Assembly (NCBI RefSeq): GCF_009695585.1
Contig: NZ_VUNR01000005.1
Coordinates: 1-64,000 of the forward strand
Reading direction: 5' to 3'
DNA: 64,000 bases
From: Anaerovibrio slackiae
GTDB taxonomy: Bacteria; Bacillota; Negativicutes; Selenomonadales; Selenomonadaceae
Below the pieces are notes generated by a model. It was given only the letters and a program-made list of their open reading frames with translations, had not been told where the DNA came from and searched no databases. Position 1 is the stretch's first letter. Each line of letters starts with the position of its first letter. The position numbers and the translations under genes were made by a program. Below are positions 53,093-62,061 of this stretch, piece after piece.

Positions 53093-53152
53093 GACAATTG
53101 CCGGATAGGATAATGCTATATAGGATAATGCTAGAATAAGGTAATTGCCAGA
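53077..53152 (+). repeat. Short direct repeats at the end of truB
   Basis: aaggtaattgccagat occurs at the end of truB (about 53077-53090) and again near 53138-53152. Between them ataggataatgcta is present twice in tandem. A nine-T run follows at 53199-53207. No gene is visible in 53093-53273. Confidence 0.5.
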
Positions 53153-53273
53153 TCATATGCAGGTAAAATATATTTTACAGTGCCATGTAAATTGCTACTT
53201 TTTTTTTGTACAAATTCCATGTATAATATAGCTTAGAGTGAATTTTGCGAAATGGTGTAAGGAAGATGCTGTG

Positions 53274-54458
53274 ATGAGGGATGAGAGTACGCAGAGCCTT
53301 TATGAATTTAACAAGGATTTAAGCACCGTGTCGGATGAAAGCCTTCGCCTGGAGCTGGAGCAGAGCTATCGCATTATTAATGCCCTCAGTTCCAGCTACC
53401 ATGATGTTTATTATGCCAACCTTGAGACGGGCAATATGAGAAGCTATCGCTATAGCCGCATTACCCAGGAGATGTTTGGCAGGCAGTTTGAGAATGGCGA
53501 TTTTGAGACAAATTTGTATACCTATGTGCGCAAGGCGGTGCATCCTGACGACCAGGAGCTTTTTGAGCCGGTGCTGACCAGGGCCAGCATCAAGAAGGTG
53601 TTTGAGCGGCAGGACAGCTATTCCCTGAAATACCGGGTGGTGCAGGATGGGGAGATTCATTATTGCCGCTGCCTGGTGGTGAAGATTCTGGGGCGGCCGG
53701 AGGAGTTTGTTTTTGCTTTCCAGAACCGGGACCGGGAAATGATGATGGAGAGCGAGAAGAAGAACGACATGAAGCGGCGCATGGATATTGTCATGTCCAT
53801 GGTGAAGATGTATGACAATTCACTGTATGTGAATGTGTCCAGCAACCGTTTTTTGGAGCTGAAAATTTCTCCTGCGATCAGGGATATGATTGACAAAACC
53901 AAGACCTATGATTCACAGCTGGCGAATGTGATAGAGAATGCGGTCACCCGGGATTATCAGGAGGCCATGCGTGAGTTCCTGGATATAAATACCATTAATG
54001 AACGGATGGGCTTCAAGAATGTCATGTCCATGGAGTTCAAGGGGCGTACCACCGGCTGGTCCGAGGCGTATCTGATTGTGGGCAACCGGGATGCTGACGG
54101 CCTGGTGGAGGATGTTTTTGTGGCTACCCGGGGCATCAATGAGGAAAAGCTGCAGAAGCTTTTGCAGCAGGAGCAGGAGCGCAAGCAGAACAACCAGCTG
54201 ACTGAGGCACTGCGGCTGGTGAATAGCGCCAATGAGGCGAAAAAGCTGTTTTTGCAGGATATGAGCCAGGATATCAGGTTTTCCTTGAATGATATCAGGC
54301 GGCTGGCTGATATTTCCTGGCTGGATTTGGAGCATCCTGAGAGGATGTCCGGGGAGCGCATGCAGCAGATTGTGGCAAGCATGCGGCAGATTGGGGAAAT
54401 CAGCGATGTGCTGCAAAAAATGGTGGACAGTGCTTTGAAAAAAGCGTTGGAGGAGTAA
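53274..54458 (+). CDS. PAS-domain signalling protein with degenerate histidine-kinase dimerisation segment
   Basis: The protein has 394 residues. Two PAS-like regions (about 20-160 and 180-300; the first contains VHPDDQELFEPVL) are followed by a coiled coil (about 305-335) and a HisKA-like segment, AKKLFLQDMSQDIRFSLNDIR. In active kinases that segment reads MSHE(I)R, so the phospho-accepting His is Gln here. No ATPase domain follows. It may act as a sensor without kinase activity, or as a remnant. No membrane helix is seen. ATG 53274 follows aaggaag. Confidence 0.7.
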   Translation: MRDESTQSLYEFNKDLSTVSDESLRLELEQSYRIINALSSSYHDVYYANLETGNMRSYRYSRITQEMFGRQFENGDFETNLYTYVRKAVHPDDQELFEPVLTRASIKKVFERQDSYSLKYRVVQDGEIHYCRCLVVKILGRPEEFVFAFQNRDREMMMESEKKNDMKRRMDIVMSMVKMYDNSLYVNVSSNRFLELKISPAIRDMIDKTKTYDSQLANVIENAVTRDYQEAMREFLDINTINERMGFKNVMSMEFKGRTTGWSEAYLIVGNRDADGLVEDVFVATRGINEEKLQKLLQQEQERKQNNQLTEALRLVNSANEAKKLFLQDMSQDIRFSLNDIRRLADISWLDLEHPERMSGERMQQIVASMRQIGEISDVLQKMVDSALKKALEE

Positions 54459-54467
54459 TATATTCAA

Positions 54468-55220
54468 ATGGATATGGAAGTTTATATATTTGTAGCTGTG
54501 GCAGGTTTTGTGGCTTCGTTTATTGATGCGGCGGCAGGGGGTGGCGGCATGATTTCCTTGCCGGCACTGCTTTTGACGGGGATTTCGCCCCTGCATGCCC
54601 TGGGAACCAACAAGATGGCGGCTGTCATGGGGGCGTGTACCAGCTTTATCACCTTTGTCCGTTCCGGCAAGATGGATGTGCAGCTGATAAAGAAGCTGTT
54701 TCCCTTGTCCCTGATCGGCTCAGCTCTGGGGGTGCTGGCCGTGCAGCAGGTTCCTTCGGAGTTTTTGCGGCCTTTGATTGTGGTGCTGCTGGTGGCAGTG
54801 GTGCTGTACAGCCTTTTGAAAAAGGACTGGGACAGGGATACGGAGCCTAGGAAGCTGACGGGCAGGATGCTGGCTCTCAGCATGCTGGTGGCACTGGTGA
54901 TGGGCTTTTATGATGGCTTCTTCGGGCCGGGCACCGGCTCCTTCCTGCTGTTTGCCTTTTTGATGCTGGGCTTTGATTTTATCGGTGCTACGGCCAATAC
55001 CAAGGCACTGAATTTTGCCAGCAACCTGGCAGCTACGGTGTTTTTTGCGGCTTCCGGCATGATTGATTACCAGATGGGCATCTTTATGGGCATCTCCATG
55101 ATTTTTGGTGCTTACTGCGGGGCGCGGTTTGCTATTACCAAGGGCGTGGCTTATGTGCGGCCTATGTTTATTGTCGTGACAACCATGCTGATTGGCAAGC
55201 AGCTGATGGATTTGCTGTGA
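54468..55220 (+). CDS. TSUP family (TauE/SafE) membrane transporter
   Basis: This 250-residue protein has eight predicted helices and the duplicated family motif: FVASFIDAAAGGGGMISLPALLLTGISPLHALGTNK and its second-half counterpart GFYDGFFGPGTGSFLLFAFLMLGFDFIGATANTK. TSUP proteins export sulfite, sulfoacetate or other anions, and the substrate is not known here. It starts nine bases after the PAS gene and could be cotranscribed. Confidence 0.88.
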   Translation: MDMEVYIFVAVAGFVASFIDAAAGGGGMISLPALLLTGISPLHALGTNKMAAVMGACTSFITFVRSGKMDVQLIKKLFPLSLIGSALGVLAVQQVPSEFLRPLIVVLLVAVVLYSLLKKDWDRDTEPRKLTGRMLALSMLVALVMGFYDGFFGPGTGSFLLFAFLMLGFDFIGATANTKALNFASNLAATVFFAASGMIDYQMGIFMGISMIFGAYCGARFAITKGVAYVRPMFIVVTTMLIGKQLMDLL

Positions 55221-55298
55221 GGCGTTGCCGGGCGGTGCATTTGCTTTTTATGTTATGTTTTTCAGGGATAGATTATTTTTTAGGGGCGTGAGATCAGA

Positions 55299-56135
55299 TT
55301 GGAAGAAAAATTGAAATTGTATGGGTTTAACAACCTGACCAAATCCCTTAGCTTTAATATCTACGATATTTGTTATGCTAAGACACCTCGTGAGCAGCAG
55401 GACTACATCAAGTATATTGATGCCCAGTATAATTCGGAGCGTCTGACGAAGATACTGTACCGGGTGACGGAGATGATTGGTGCCAAGGTGCTGAGTGTGT
55501 CCAAGCAGGATTATGAACCTCAGGGTGCCAGCGTGACTTTTTTGATTGCCGAGGAGGCAGCCGTTGCTTCCGGCAAGAAAAAGCCGCTGAATTGTGCCGA
55601 GGTTTTGCAGGATATCCATGAGTCGGAGGCCGGCAGCGTGCTGCAAGGGGAAACGGTGGTGGCTCACCTGGACAAGAGCCATGTTACGGTGCATACCTAT
55701 CCTGAGTTCCACCCTGAGACCAGCATTGCTACCTTCCGGGTGGATATAGATGTGGCTACCTGCGGCGAGATTACGCCTTTGAAAACCCTGGATTATCTTA
55801 TTGGCATGTTTGATTCGGATATTATCACCATGGATTACAGGGTGAGGGGCTTTACACGCAATATGGCAGGCCGCAAGCTGTTCATGGATCATCACATGAC
55901 CTCTATCCAGAATTTCATCAACAAGGATACCCTGGACAAATATGATGCAGTGGACATCAATATCTACCAGGCAAATCTTTTCCATACAAAGATGCTCATT
56001 AAGGAGCTTGATTTGAAGAATTATCTTTTCAATACGGATATCTATGAAATTCCCCCAAAGACCAGGCTGGATATTCATAACAGCCTGCGCCGGGAAATGA
56101 TTGAAATTTACAGCGGTACTAACGTTTTTGGCTGA
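55299..56135 (+). CDS. speD: S-adenosylmethionine decarboxylase proenzyme, SpeD
   Basis: This 278-residue protein of the long, E. coli-like class is cleaved to form a pyruvoyl enzyme. The cleavage Ser is in LDKSHVTVHTYPE at about residue 127, and the ensuing GEITPLKTLDYLI and SDIITMDYRVRGFTRN are conserved. It supplies decarboxylated AdoMet for aminopropyl transfer by SpeE. Start TTG 55299 follows gggcgtgag. It is the first gene of the polyamine cluster. Confidence 0.93.
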   Translation: MEEKLKLYGFNNLTKSLSFNIYDICYAKTPREQQDYIKYIDAQYNSERLTKILYRVTEMIGAKVLSVSKQDYEPQGASVTFLIAEEAAVASGKKKPLNCAEVLQDIHESEAGSVLQGETVVAHLDKSHVTVHTYPEFHPETSIATFRVDIDVATCGEITPLKTLDYLIGMFDSDIITMDYRVRGFTRNMAGRKLFMDHHMTSIQNFINKDTLDKYDAVDINIYQANLFHTKMLIKELDLKNYLFNTDIYEIPPKTRLDIHNSLRREMIEIYSGTNVFG

Positions 56136-56145
56136 GCCGGGGGAG

Positions 56146-56164
56146 GCCTGCCGTTACGGCAGGC
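56146..56164 (+). repeat. Hairpin between speD and speA
   Basis: A perfect 8-bp stem gcctgccg/cggcaggc with a three-base loop. It has no T run, so it is probably not a terminator and may tune the speD/speA transcript ratio. Confidence 0.45.
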
Positions 56165-56206
56165 TGACGGTCAGTCAGGGCAGGTCTTTGGGAGGGGAGG
56201 CTAAGG

Positions 56207-57658
56207 ATGAAATATATTTCGCAGGAAAACGCGCCAATTCTGGAAGCTTTGGAAAAGATGAAAAGTGCCAGGCTGGTGCCTTTTGATGTGCCTGGGCACA
56301 AGAGGGGCAGGGGCAACAAGGAACTGACAGATTTTTTGGGGGAGCGTTGCCTGTCGGTAGATGTGAACTCCATGAAAATGCTGGATAACCTCTGCCATCC
56401 CGTGTCTGTTATCAGGGATGCGGAGGAGCTGGCGGCGGAGGCCTTCGGGGCGAAGCACGCCTTCTTTATGGTGGGGGGCACCACCTCGGCAGTGCAGGCT
56501 ATGGTGATGACGGCATGCAAGCGGGGGGACAAGATTATCATGCCCCGTAACGTGCATCGGAGCGCCATCAACGCCCTGATTCTCTGCGGGGCTGTACCTG
56601 TGTATGTGAACCCCAGGATGGACCCGGTGCTGGGCATTTCCCTGGGGATGAGCGTGGCAGATGTGGAGCAGGCCATCAGAGAAAATTCAGATGCCAAGGC
56701 TATACTTGTAAACAATCCTACGTACTATGGAATTTGTTCCAATATAAAGCGGATTGCGGAGCTGGCTCATGAGCATGGCATGCTGCTGCTGGCTGATGAG
56801 GCTCATGGCTCCCATCTGTATTTCAGTGACAAGCTGCCGGTGGCTGCCATGCATGCCGGTGCGGATATGGCTGCTATTTCCATGCACAAGTCCGGGGGCT
56901 CCCTTACTCAGAGCTCCCTGCTGCTGGTGGGGGACAGGGTGTCTCATGGCTATGTGCATCAGATTATCAACCTTACCCAGACCACCAGCGCATCTTATCT
57001 TTTGCTGGTGAGCCTGGATATTTCCCGGCGCAACATGGCGCTCCATGGGGAGAAGCTGGTGGACAGGATTATTGCCCAGGTGCAGTATGCCAGGGATGAG
57101 ATAAATGCCATCGGAGATTATTATGCCTATTCAAAGGAATTGGTCAACGGTGACTCCATATATGATTTTGATATCACCAAGCTGGCGGTATATACCAGGT
57201 CTATAGGCCTGGCTGGCATCGAGGTGTATGACCTTTTGCGGGATGAGTATGATATTCAGACGGAGTTTGGCGATATTGCCAACCTGCTGGCGTATGTTTC
57301 CGTAGGTGACAGGGAGAAGGATATAGAGCGGCTGGTGTCCGCTCTGGCAGAGATACGCCGCAACTACCGTCAGACCGGCAGGGAGATGCTGAAGGCTGAG
57401 TATATCAGCCCGAAGGTGGTCTGCGGTCCTCAGGAGTCCTTTTATGGTGACAAGGAGTCCCTGCCTATCGGGGATTCTGTGGGCAGGGTGTGCAGCGAGT
57501 TCGTCATGTGCTATCCGCCGGGGATTCCGATTTTGGCACCTGGTGAGATGGTGACGGAGGAAATCTTGCGCTATATACGCTATGCCAAGAAGAAGGGCTG
57601 CCAGATGACAGGCCCTGAGGATATGAATCTGCAGCGCTTGAATGTCTTGAAGCTATAA
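56207..57658 (+). CDS. speA: Orn/Lys/Arg decarboxylase family protein, probably arginine decarboxylase
   Basis: This 483-residue PLP enzyme is of the short (Bacillus SpeA-like) class. VPGHKRGRG, VGGTTSAVQAM, the Asp-containing LLADEAHGSHLYF, and the PLP-binding Lys in ISMHKSGGSLTQSS are present. Its product is inferred as agmatine because agmatinase is encoded downstream; lysine or ornithine decarboxylation cannot be excluded. It is complete. Start ATG 56207 follows gggaggggagg. Confidence 0.87.
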   Translation: MKYISQENAPILEALEKMKSARLVPFDVPGHKRGRGNKELTDFLGERCLSVDVNSMKMLDNLCHPVSVIRDAEELAAEAFGAKHAFFMVGGTTSAVQAMVMTACKRGDKIIMPRNVHRSAINALILCGAVPVYVNPRMDPVLGISLGMSVADVEQAIRENSDAKAILVNNPTYYGICSNIKRIAELAHEHGMLLLADEAHGSHLYFSDKLPVAAMHAGADMAAISMHKSGGSLTQSSLLLVGDRVSHGYVHQIINLTQTTSASYLLLVSLDISRRNMALHGEKLVDRIIAQVQYARDEINAIGDYYAYSKELVNGDSIYDFDITKLAVYTRSIGLAGIEVYDLLRDEYDIQTEFGDIANLLAYVSVGDREKDIERLVSALAEIRRNYRQTGREMLKAEYISPKVVCGPQESFYGDKESLPIGDSVGRVCSEFVMCYPPGIPILAPGEMVTEEILRYIRYAKKKGCQMTGPEDMNLQRLNVLKL

Positions 57659-57738
57659 TTAGTCAAGTTATTAAGGTTGTAATGCCATTGAATTTATAAT
57701 ATTTTCAGTTCGGATGTTTTGAAGGGAGAGTGACTGGC

Positions 57739-58590
57739 ATGCTCTGGTTTACAGAACAGCATACTCCTAATGTGAGGTTTTCCATTAAGATTGACAAGCA
57801 GCTCTTTAGCGAGCAGAGTGAGTTTCAGCGGATTGATGTTTTTGAGTCCGAGGAGTTTGGCAGGGTGCTGGCTCTTGATGGCTATCTGATGCTGACGGAG
57901 AAAGATGAGTTTATCTACCATGAGATGATAACCCATGTACCTATGTGCGTGCATCCCAGCGCCAAAAGGGTGCTGGTCATCGGTGGCGGTGATGGGGGTA
58001 CTGTCAGGGAGCTGACCAAGTATCAGAATATCGAAAAGATTGACCTGGTGGAGATTGACCAGCGGGTGGTGGAGGTCAGCAAGATGTTCCTGCCCAAGAC
58101 GGCGGCAGCTCTGGAAGACCCTAGGGTGACCTGCTATTATGAGGACGGCTTGAAGTTCATCCGCCATGTGGAGGATGAGTATGACCTGATTCTGGTGGAT
58201 TCCACTGACCCTTTTGGTCCCGGTGAAGGCCTCTTTACCAAGGAGTTTTATGGCAACTGCTTCAAGGCGCTCCATGAGGACGGCATCATGGTGAACCAGC
58301 ATGAGAGCCCTTTTTACAAGGAGGATGCCTATGCCATGCAGCGTGCCCATAAAAGGATATGCCATTCCTTCCCGATCAGCAGGGTATATCAGGTGCATAT
58401 TCCTACCTATCCTTCCGGCCACTGGCTGTTCGGTTTTGCTTCCAAGAAGTACCATCCTGTGAAGGATGTGAACTGGCAGGCCTGGAAGGAACTGCGGATA
58501 CGCTGCCATTATTATAACTGTCCGTTGCATGCAGGCTCTTTTGCCCTGCCGAACTATGTAGAGGAGCTTTTGCGAGATGTTGAAGACTAA
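57739..58590 (+). CDS. speE: Spermidine synthase (aminopropyltransferase) SpeE
   Basis: This 283-residue protein has an N-terminal beta domain and a Rossmann-type core. VLVIGGGDGGTVRELTKY binds decarboxylated AdoMet, VEIDQRVVEVSK and ILVDSTDPFGPGEGLFTKEFY provide the catalytic Asp residues. It moves an aminopropyl group to putrescine or a similar amine. ATG 57739 follows agggag by ten bases. It overlaps speB by 14 bases, so the two are coupled. Agmatine as acceptor is possible. Confidence 0.92.
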   Translation: MLWFTEQHTPNVRFSIKIDKQLFSEQSEFQRIDVFESEEFGRVLALDGYLMLTEKDEFIYHEMITHVPMCVHPSAKRVLVIGGGDGGTVRELTKYQNIEKIDLVEIDQRVVEVSKMFLPKTAAALEDPRVTCYYEDGLKFIRHVEDEYDLILVDSTDPFGPGEGLFTKEFYGNCFKALHEDGIMVNQHESPFYKEDAYAMQRAHKRICHSFPISRVYQVHIPTYPSGHWLFGFASKKYHPVKDVNWQAWKELRIRCHYYNCPLHAGSFALPNYVEELLRDVED

Positions 58591-59455
58591 TGTAGAAACC
58601 TTTTTGGGCTGTGAGGCGGAGCTGGCGGATGCCAGGATTGTCATCTTCGGTGCGCCTTTTGATTCTACCACTTCCTTCCGTCCGGGAACCCGTTTTGCCA
58701 GCAAGGTGATGCGGGGGGAGTCCTACGGACTGGAAACCTACAGCCCATATCAGGATCTTGATATGGAGGATGCTGCTGTCTTTGATAGCGGTGATTTGGA
58801 GCTGTGCTTCGGCGATACGGAGACGGCACTGAAGGATATTGAGGAAAGGACGGCGGAAATCCTGGCTGCCGGGAAGCTGCCCTTTATGATTGGCGGTGAG
58901 CATCTGGTAACGCTGGGAGCCATCAGGGCTGCTGTGAAAAAGTATCCTGACCTGCACATCCTGCATTTTGATGCCCATACGGATCTGCGGGAGGAATACC
59001 TGGGGGCAAAGTTGTCTCATGCTTCTGTCCTGCGCCGTGCCTGGGAGCTCACCGGGGATGGCAGAATCTGGCAGCTGGGCATCAGGAGCGGCCTGCGGGA
59101 GGAATTCCGCTGGGCGAAGGAGCATACCAATCTGAGGCCTTTTAACCTCAAGGCAATGCCAGAGGCACTGGCAGCCTTGCAGGGAAAGCCGGTGTACTTC
59201 ACTATTGACCTGGATGTGATGGACCCGTCGGTTTTTCCGGGAACCGGGACGCCTGAGTATGGCGGCGTGACCTTTGGGGAGCTGATGGAAGCGGCAGTGG
59301 CCGGCTGCGGCCTGAACGTAGTGGGCTGCGACCTGGTGGAGCTGTCGCCTGCCTATGACCAGAGCGGCGCCTCTACGGCGGCGGCCCTGAAGATTATGCG
59401 GGAAATGCTTCTGAAGCTGGAGGAACCTTTTATCAAGGGGCCTGTGCAGGTGTGA
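58577..59455 (+). CDS. speB: Agmatinase-type ureohydrolase SpeB
   Basis: This 292-residue arginase-fold enzyme has the binuclear Mn ligands: GGEHLVTLG, LHFDAHTDLREEY and FTIDLDVMDPS. It releases urea from agmatine to give putrescine, or from N1-aminopropylagmatine to give spermidine as in Thermus. The start lies within speE (14-base overlap). Length and motifs are complete. Confidence 0.92.
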   Translation: MLKTNVETFLGCEAELADARIVIFGAPFDSTTSFRPGTRFASKVMRGESYGLETYSPYQDLDMEDAAVFDSGDLELCFGDTETALKDIEERTAEILAAGKLPFMIGGEHLVTLGAIRAAVKKYPDLHILHFDAHTDLREEYLGAKLSHASVLRRAWELTGDGRIWQLGIRSGLREEFRWAKEHTNLRPFNLKAMPEALAALQGKPVYFTIDLDVMDPSVFPGTGTPEYGGVTFGELMEAAVAGCGLNVVGCDLVELSPAYDQSGASTAAALKIMREMLLKLEEPFIKGPVQV

Positions 59456-59557
59456 GGCAAATTCTGCCGATGTGTTGATTTATTGATGTATAAAATAAAT
59501 TCTGTTTATGTATAAACCTTTTAATCTTAGTGCTTAGTGAAATCTGGAGGTAGAAGA

Positions 59558-60757
59558 ATGGGAAAAGCGTTAATTATCGGCTGCGGCGGCGTGGCCAGCG
59601 TGGCAATTCACAAGTGCGTGCAGAACAGCGATGCCTTTGAGGAAATCTGCATCGCCAGCCGTACTGTCAGCAAGTGCGATGCCCTGAAGGAAAAGCTGCA
59701 GGGGGGCAAGTGCAAAATCACCACGGCTCAGGTGGATGCCAACAGCGTGGAGCAGCTGGTAGCCCTCATCAAAAGGGTGCAGCCGGATGTGGTGCTGAAT
59801 CTGGCACTGCCTTATCAGGACCTGACCATCATGGATGCCTGCCTGGAGTGCAAGGTAAGCTATGTGGACACTGCCAACTATGAGCCGGAGGATACGGCAA
59901 AGTTTGAGTACAAGTGGCAGTGGGCTTATCGGGAGAAGTTTGAAAAGGCAGGCATTACGGCGCTGCTGGGCTCCGGCTTTGACCCGGGGGTAACAGGCGT
60001 GTTCAGTGCCTATGCCTTGAAGCATCACTTTGACGAGATTAACTACATCGATATCCTTGACTGCAATGCCGGTGACCACGGCTATCCATTTGCTACCAAT
60101 TTCAACCCGGAAATCAACATCCGCGAGGTTTCTGCCAAGGGCAGCTACTGGGAGGATGGCAAGTGGGTTGAGACCGAGCCTATGGAAATCAAGCGGGTGT
60201 ACAATTTCCCTGAGGTGGGGCCGAAGGACATGTATCTCCTGCATCATGAGGAGCTGGAATCCCTGGGCATCAACATCCCTGGCATCAAGCGCATCCGCTT
60301 CTTCATGACCTTCGGTGAGAGCTACCTGCGCCATCTGAAGTGCCTGGAGAATGTGGGCATGACCTCCATTGAGCCGATAGAGTTCGAAGGCAAGAAAATC
60401 ATTCCGCTGCAGTTCCTGAAGGCGGTGCTGCCGGACCCTGCCAGCCTGGGTCCCCGCACTGTGGGCAAGACCAATATCGGCTGCATTTTCCGGGGCAAGA
60501 AGGATGGCAAGGACAAGACCTACTATCTGTACAATGTCTGCGACCATCAGGAGTGCTACAAGGAAGTTGGCTCCCAGGCCGTATCCTATACCACGGGTGT
60601 ACCTGCCATGATTGGCGCCATGCTGGTGATGAATGGCACCTGGAAGAAGCCTGGCGTGTACAACATTGAGGAATTTGATCCGGACCCGTTCATGGAAGCC
60701 CTGAACAAATGGGGGCTGCCATGGCAGGAAAGCTTCAATCCGGAGCTGGTTGACTGA
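59558..60757 (+). CDS. Carboxynorspermidine/carboxyspermidine dehydrogenase
   Basis: This 399-residue saccharopine-dehydrogenase-fold protein has ALIIGCGGVASVAIHKC, VVLNLALPYQDLTIMDAC, YVDTANYEP and LLGSGFDPGVTGVFSAYA. The family condenses putrescine or diaminopropane with aspartate semialdehyde and reduces the product to carboxy(nor)spermidine. Start ATG 59558 follows ggaggt. Its stop overlaps the nspC start by one base, which supports the pathway. Together with speD/speE it makes a second route to spermidine in one cluster. Confidence 0.9.
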   Translation: MGKALIIGCGGVASVAIHKCVQNSDAFEEICIASRTVSKCDALKEKLQGGKCKITTAQVDANSVEQLVALIKRVQPDVVLNLALPYQDLTIMDACLECKVSYVDTANYEPEDTAKFEYKWQWAYREKFEKAGITALLGSGFDPGVTGVFSAYALKHHFDEINYIDILDCNAGDHGYPFATNFNPEINIREVSAKGSYWEDGKWVETEPMEIKRVYNFPEVGPKDMYLLHHEELESLGINIPGIKRIRFFMTFGESYLRHLKCLENVGMTSIEPIEFEGKKIIPLQFLKAVLPDPASLGPRTVGKTNIGCIFRGKKDGKDKTYYLYNVCDHQECYKEVGSQAVSYTTGVPAMIGAMLVMNGTWKKPGVYNIEEFDPDPFMEALNKWGLPWQESFNPELVD

Positions 60758-61911
60758 TGGGGGCGTTCAGCTACCGGCCTGACTGGCTGGCTGAAGTAAC
60801 CACACCTGCCTATGTGGTGGAGGAAAAGCGGCTGGTACACAATCTGGAAATCCTCAGGGGGCTGCAGGAGAGGACGGGCTGCTATGTGCTTTTGGCGCAG
60901 AAGGCATTTTCCATGTACTCCTGCTATCCTCTTATCGGTCGCTATCTGAAGGGGGCTGCCGCCAGCGGCCTCTTTGAGGCACGGCTTGCCTACGAGGAAT
61001 TTCCCGGGGAGAACCACGTCTTTAATCCTGCCTTTCAGGAAAAGGAATTTGCGGAGCTCCTTAAATACTGTGACCATTTTGTGTTCAACTCCATGTCCCA
61101 GTGGAAAAGGTTTGGTGCCCGGGCACTGGCTGCCGGCAAGGAGTGCGGCCTGCGCATCAACCCGGAGCATTCCACCCAGGACCATGCTATCTATGATCCC
61201 TGCTCCCCTCTGTCCAGGCTGGGGGCAAGGCTCAGCGAGCTGGATGAGGACAGCCTGGAGGGACTGTCAGGCTTTCATTTCCATACCCTCTGCGAGCAGG
61301 GGGCGGAGCCTCTGGCAGAAACCCTGGAAGCAGTGGAGGAAAAGTTTGGCAGGTTCCTGCCACGGCTGAAATGGATTAATTTCGGCGGCGGCCATCATAT
61401 TACCAGGGAGGGCTATAATATGCCCCTTTTGGAGCGGTGCATTCGCAGGATGCAGGACAGGTACGGCCTGAAGGTATATCTTGAGCCGGGAGAGGCGATT
61501 GCCCTGGATGCAGGCTTTCTGGCGGCTACGGTGCTGGAGGTCATCGAGGGGCCTGAGCGGGAGCTGCCTGTGGCGGTTCTGGATGTGTCGGCTGCCTGCC
61601 ACATGCCTGATGTGCTGGAGATGCCCTACAGGCCGCCTCTGTCTGACAGTGGTGAGGCCGGCGAGCGGAAGCATTCCTACATGCTGGCAGGTGCTACCTG
61701 CCTGGCAGGGGACAATATCGGCGTCTTTTCCTTTGATGAACCGCTGAAGCCGGGACAGAAGCTGCTGTTTGGCGATATGGCCATCTACACCATGGTAAAG
61801 AATAATACCTTTAACGGCATGCCGTTGCCGGATATTGTGTATGTGGATGCCGGGGGCAGCTGGAAGACAATCAGAACCTTTGGTTATGATGACTTTAAGC
61901 AGCGGTTATGA
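60757..61911 (+). CDS. nspC: Carboxynorspermidine decarboxylase NspC
   Basis: This 384-residue alanine-racemase-fold PLP enzyme has the PLP Lys in VLLAQKAFSMYS, FHFHTLCEQ, WINFGGGHHITREGY and EPGEAIALDAG. It decarboxylates carboxyspermidine or carboxynorspermidine to the final triamine. It is coupled to the dehydrogenase gene by a one-base overlap. It is the last gene of the polyamine cluster before a MarR regulator. Confidence 0.92.
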   Translation: MGAFSYRPDWLAEVTTPAYVVEEKRLVHNLEILRGLQERTGCYVLLAQKAFSMYSCYPLIGRYLKGAAASGLFEARLAYEEFPGENHVFNPAFQEKEFAELLKYCDHFVFNSMSQWKRFGARALAAGKECGLRINPEHSTQDHAIYDPCSPLSRLGARLSELDEDSLEGLSGFHFHTLCEQGAEPLAETLEAVEEKFGRFLPRLKWINFGGGHHITREGYNMPLLERCIRRMQDRYGLKVYLEPGEAIALDAGFLAATVLEVIEGPERELPVAVLDVSAACHMPDVLEMPYRPPLSDSGEAGERKHSYMLAGATCLAGDNIGVFSFDEPLKPGQKLLFGDMAIYTMVKNNTFNGMPLPDIVYVDAGGSWKTIRTFGYDDFKQRL

Positions 61912-61972
61912 AAACAATGTGTTATGGTATATGAAAATTTTTGTTTTTCGCAAAAAAATTGCACATTTGATA

Positions 61973-62001
61973 TTTACGAAACTCGCAAAATTTTATATAA
62001 T
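61973..62001 (+). promoter_or_regulatory. Promoter of the MarR gene, with operator-like palindrome
   Basis: TTTACG (61973-61978), a 17-bp spacer and TATAAT (61996-62001). An imperfect palindrome tttacgaaactcgcaaa (61973-61989) overlaps the -35, and tcgcaaaa is also present near 61949. A MarR regulator could bind here to control itself. Confidence 0.5.
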
Positions 62002-62061
62002 GTATATGAATGGTACTTATTATCAAGGGATTGAAGTTTAGGAAAGAAGAGGGGCGTATAT

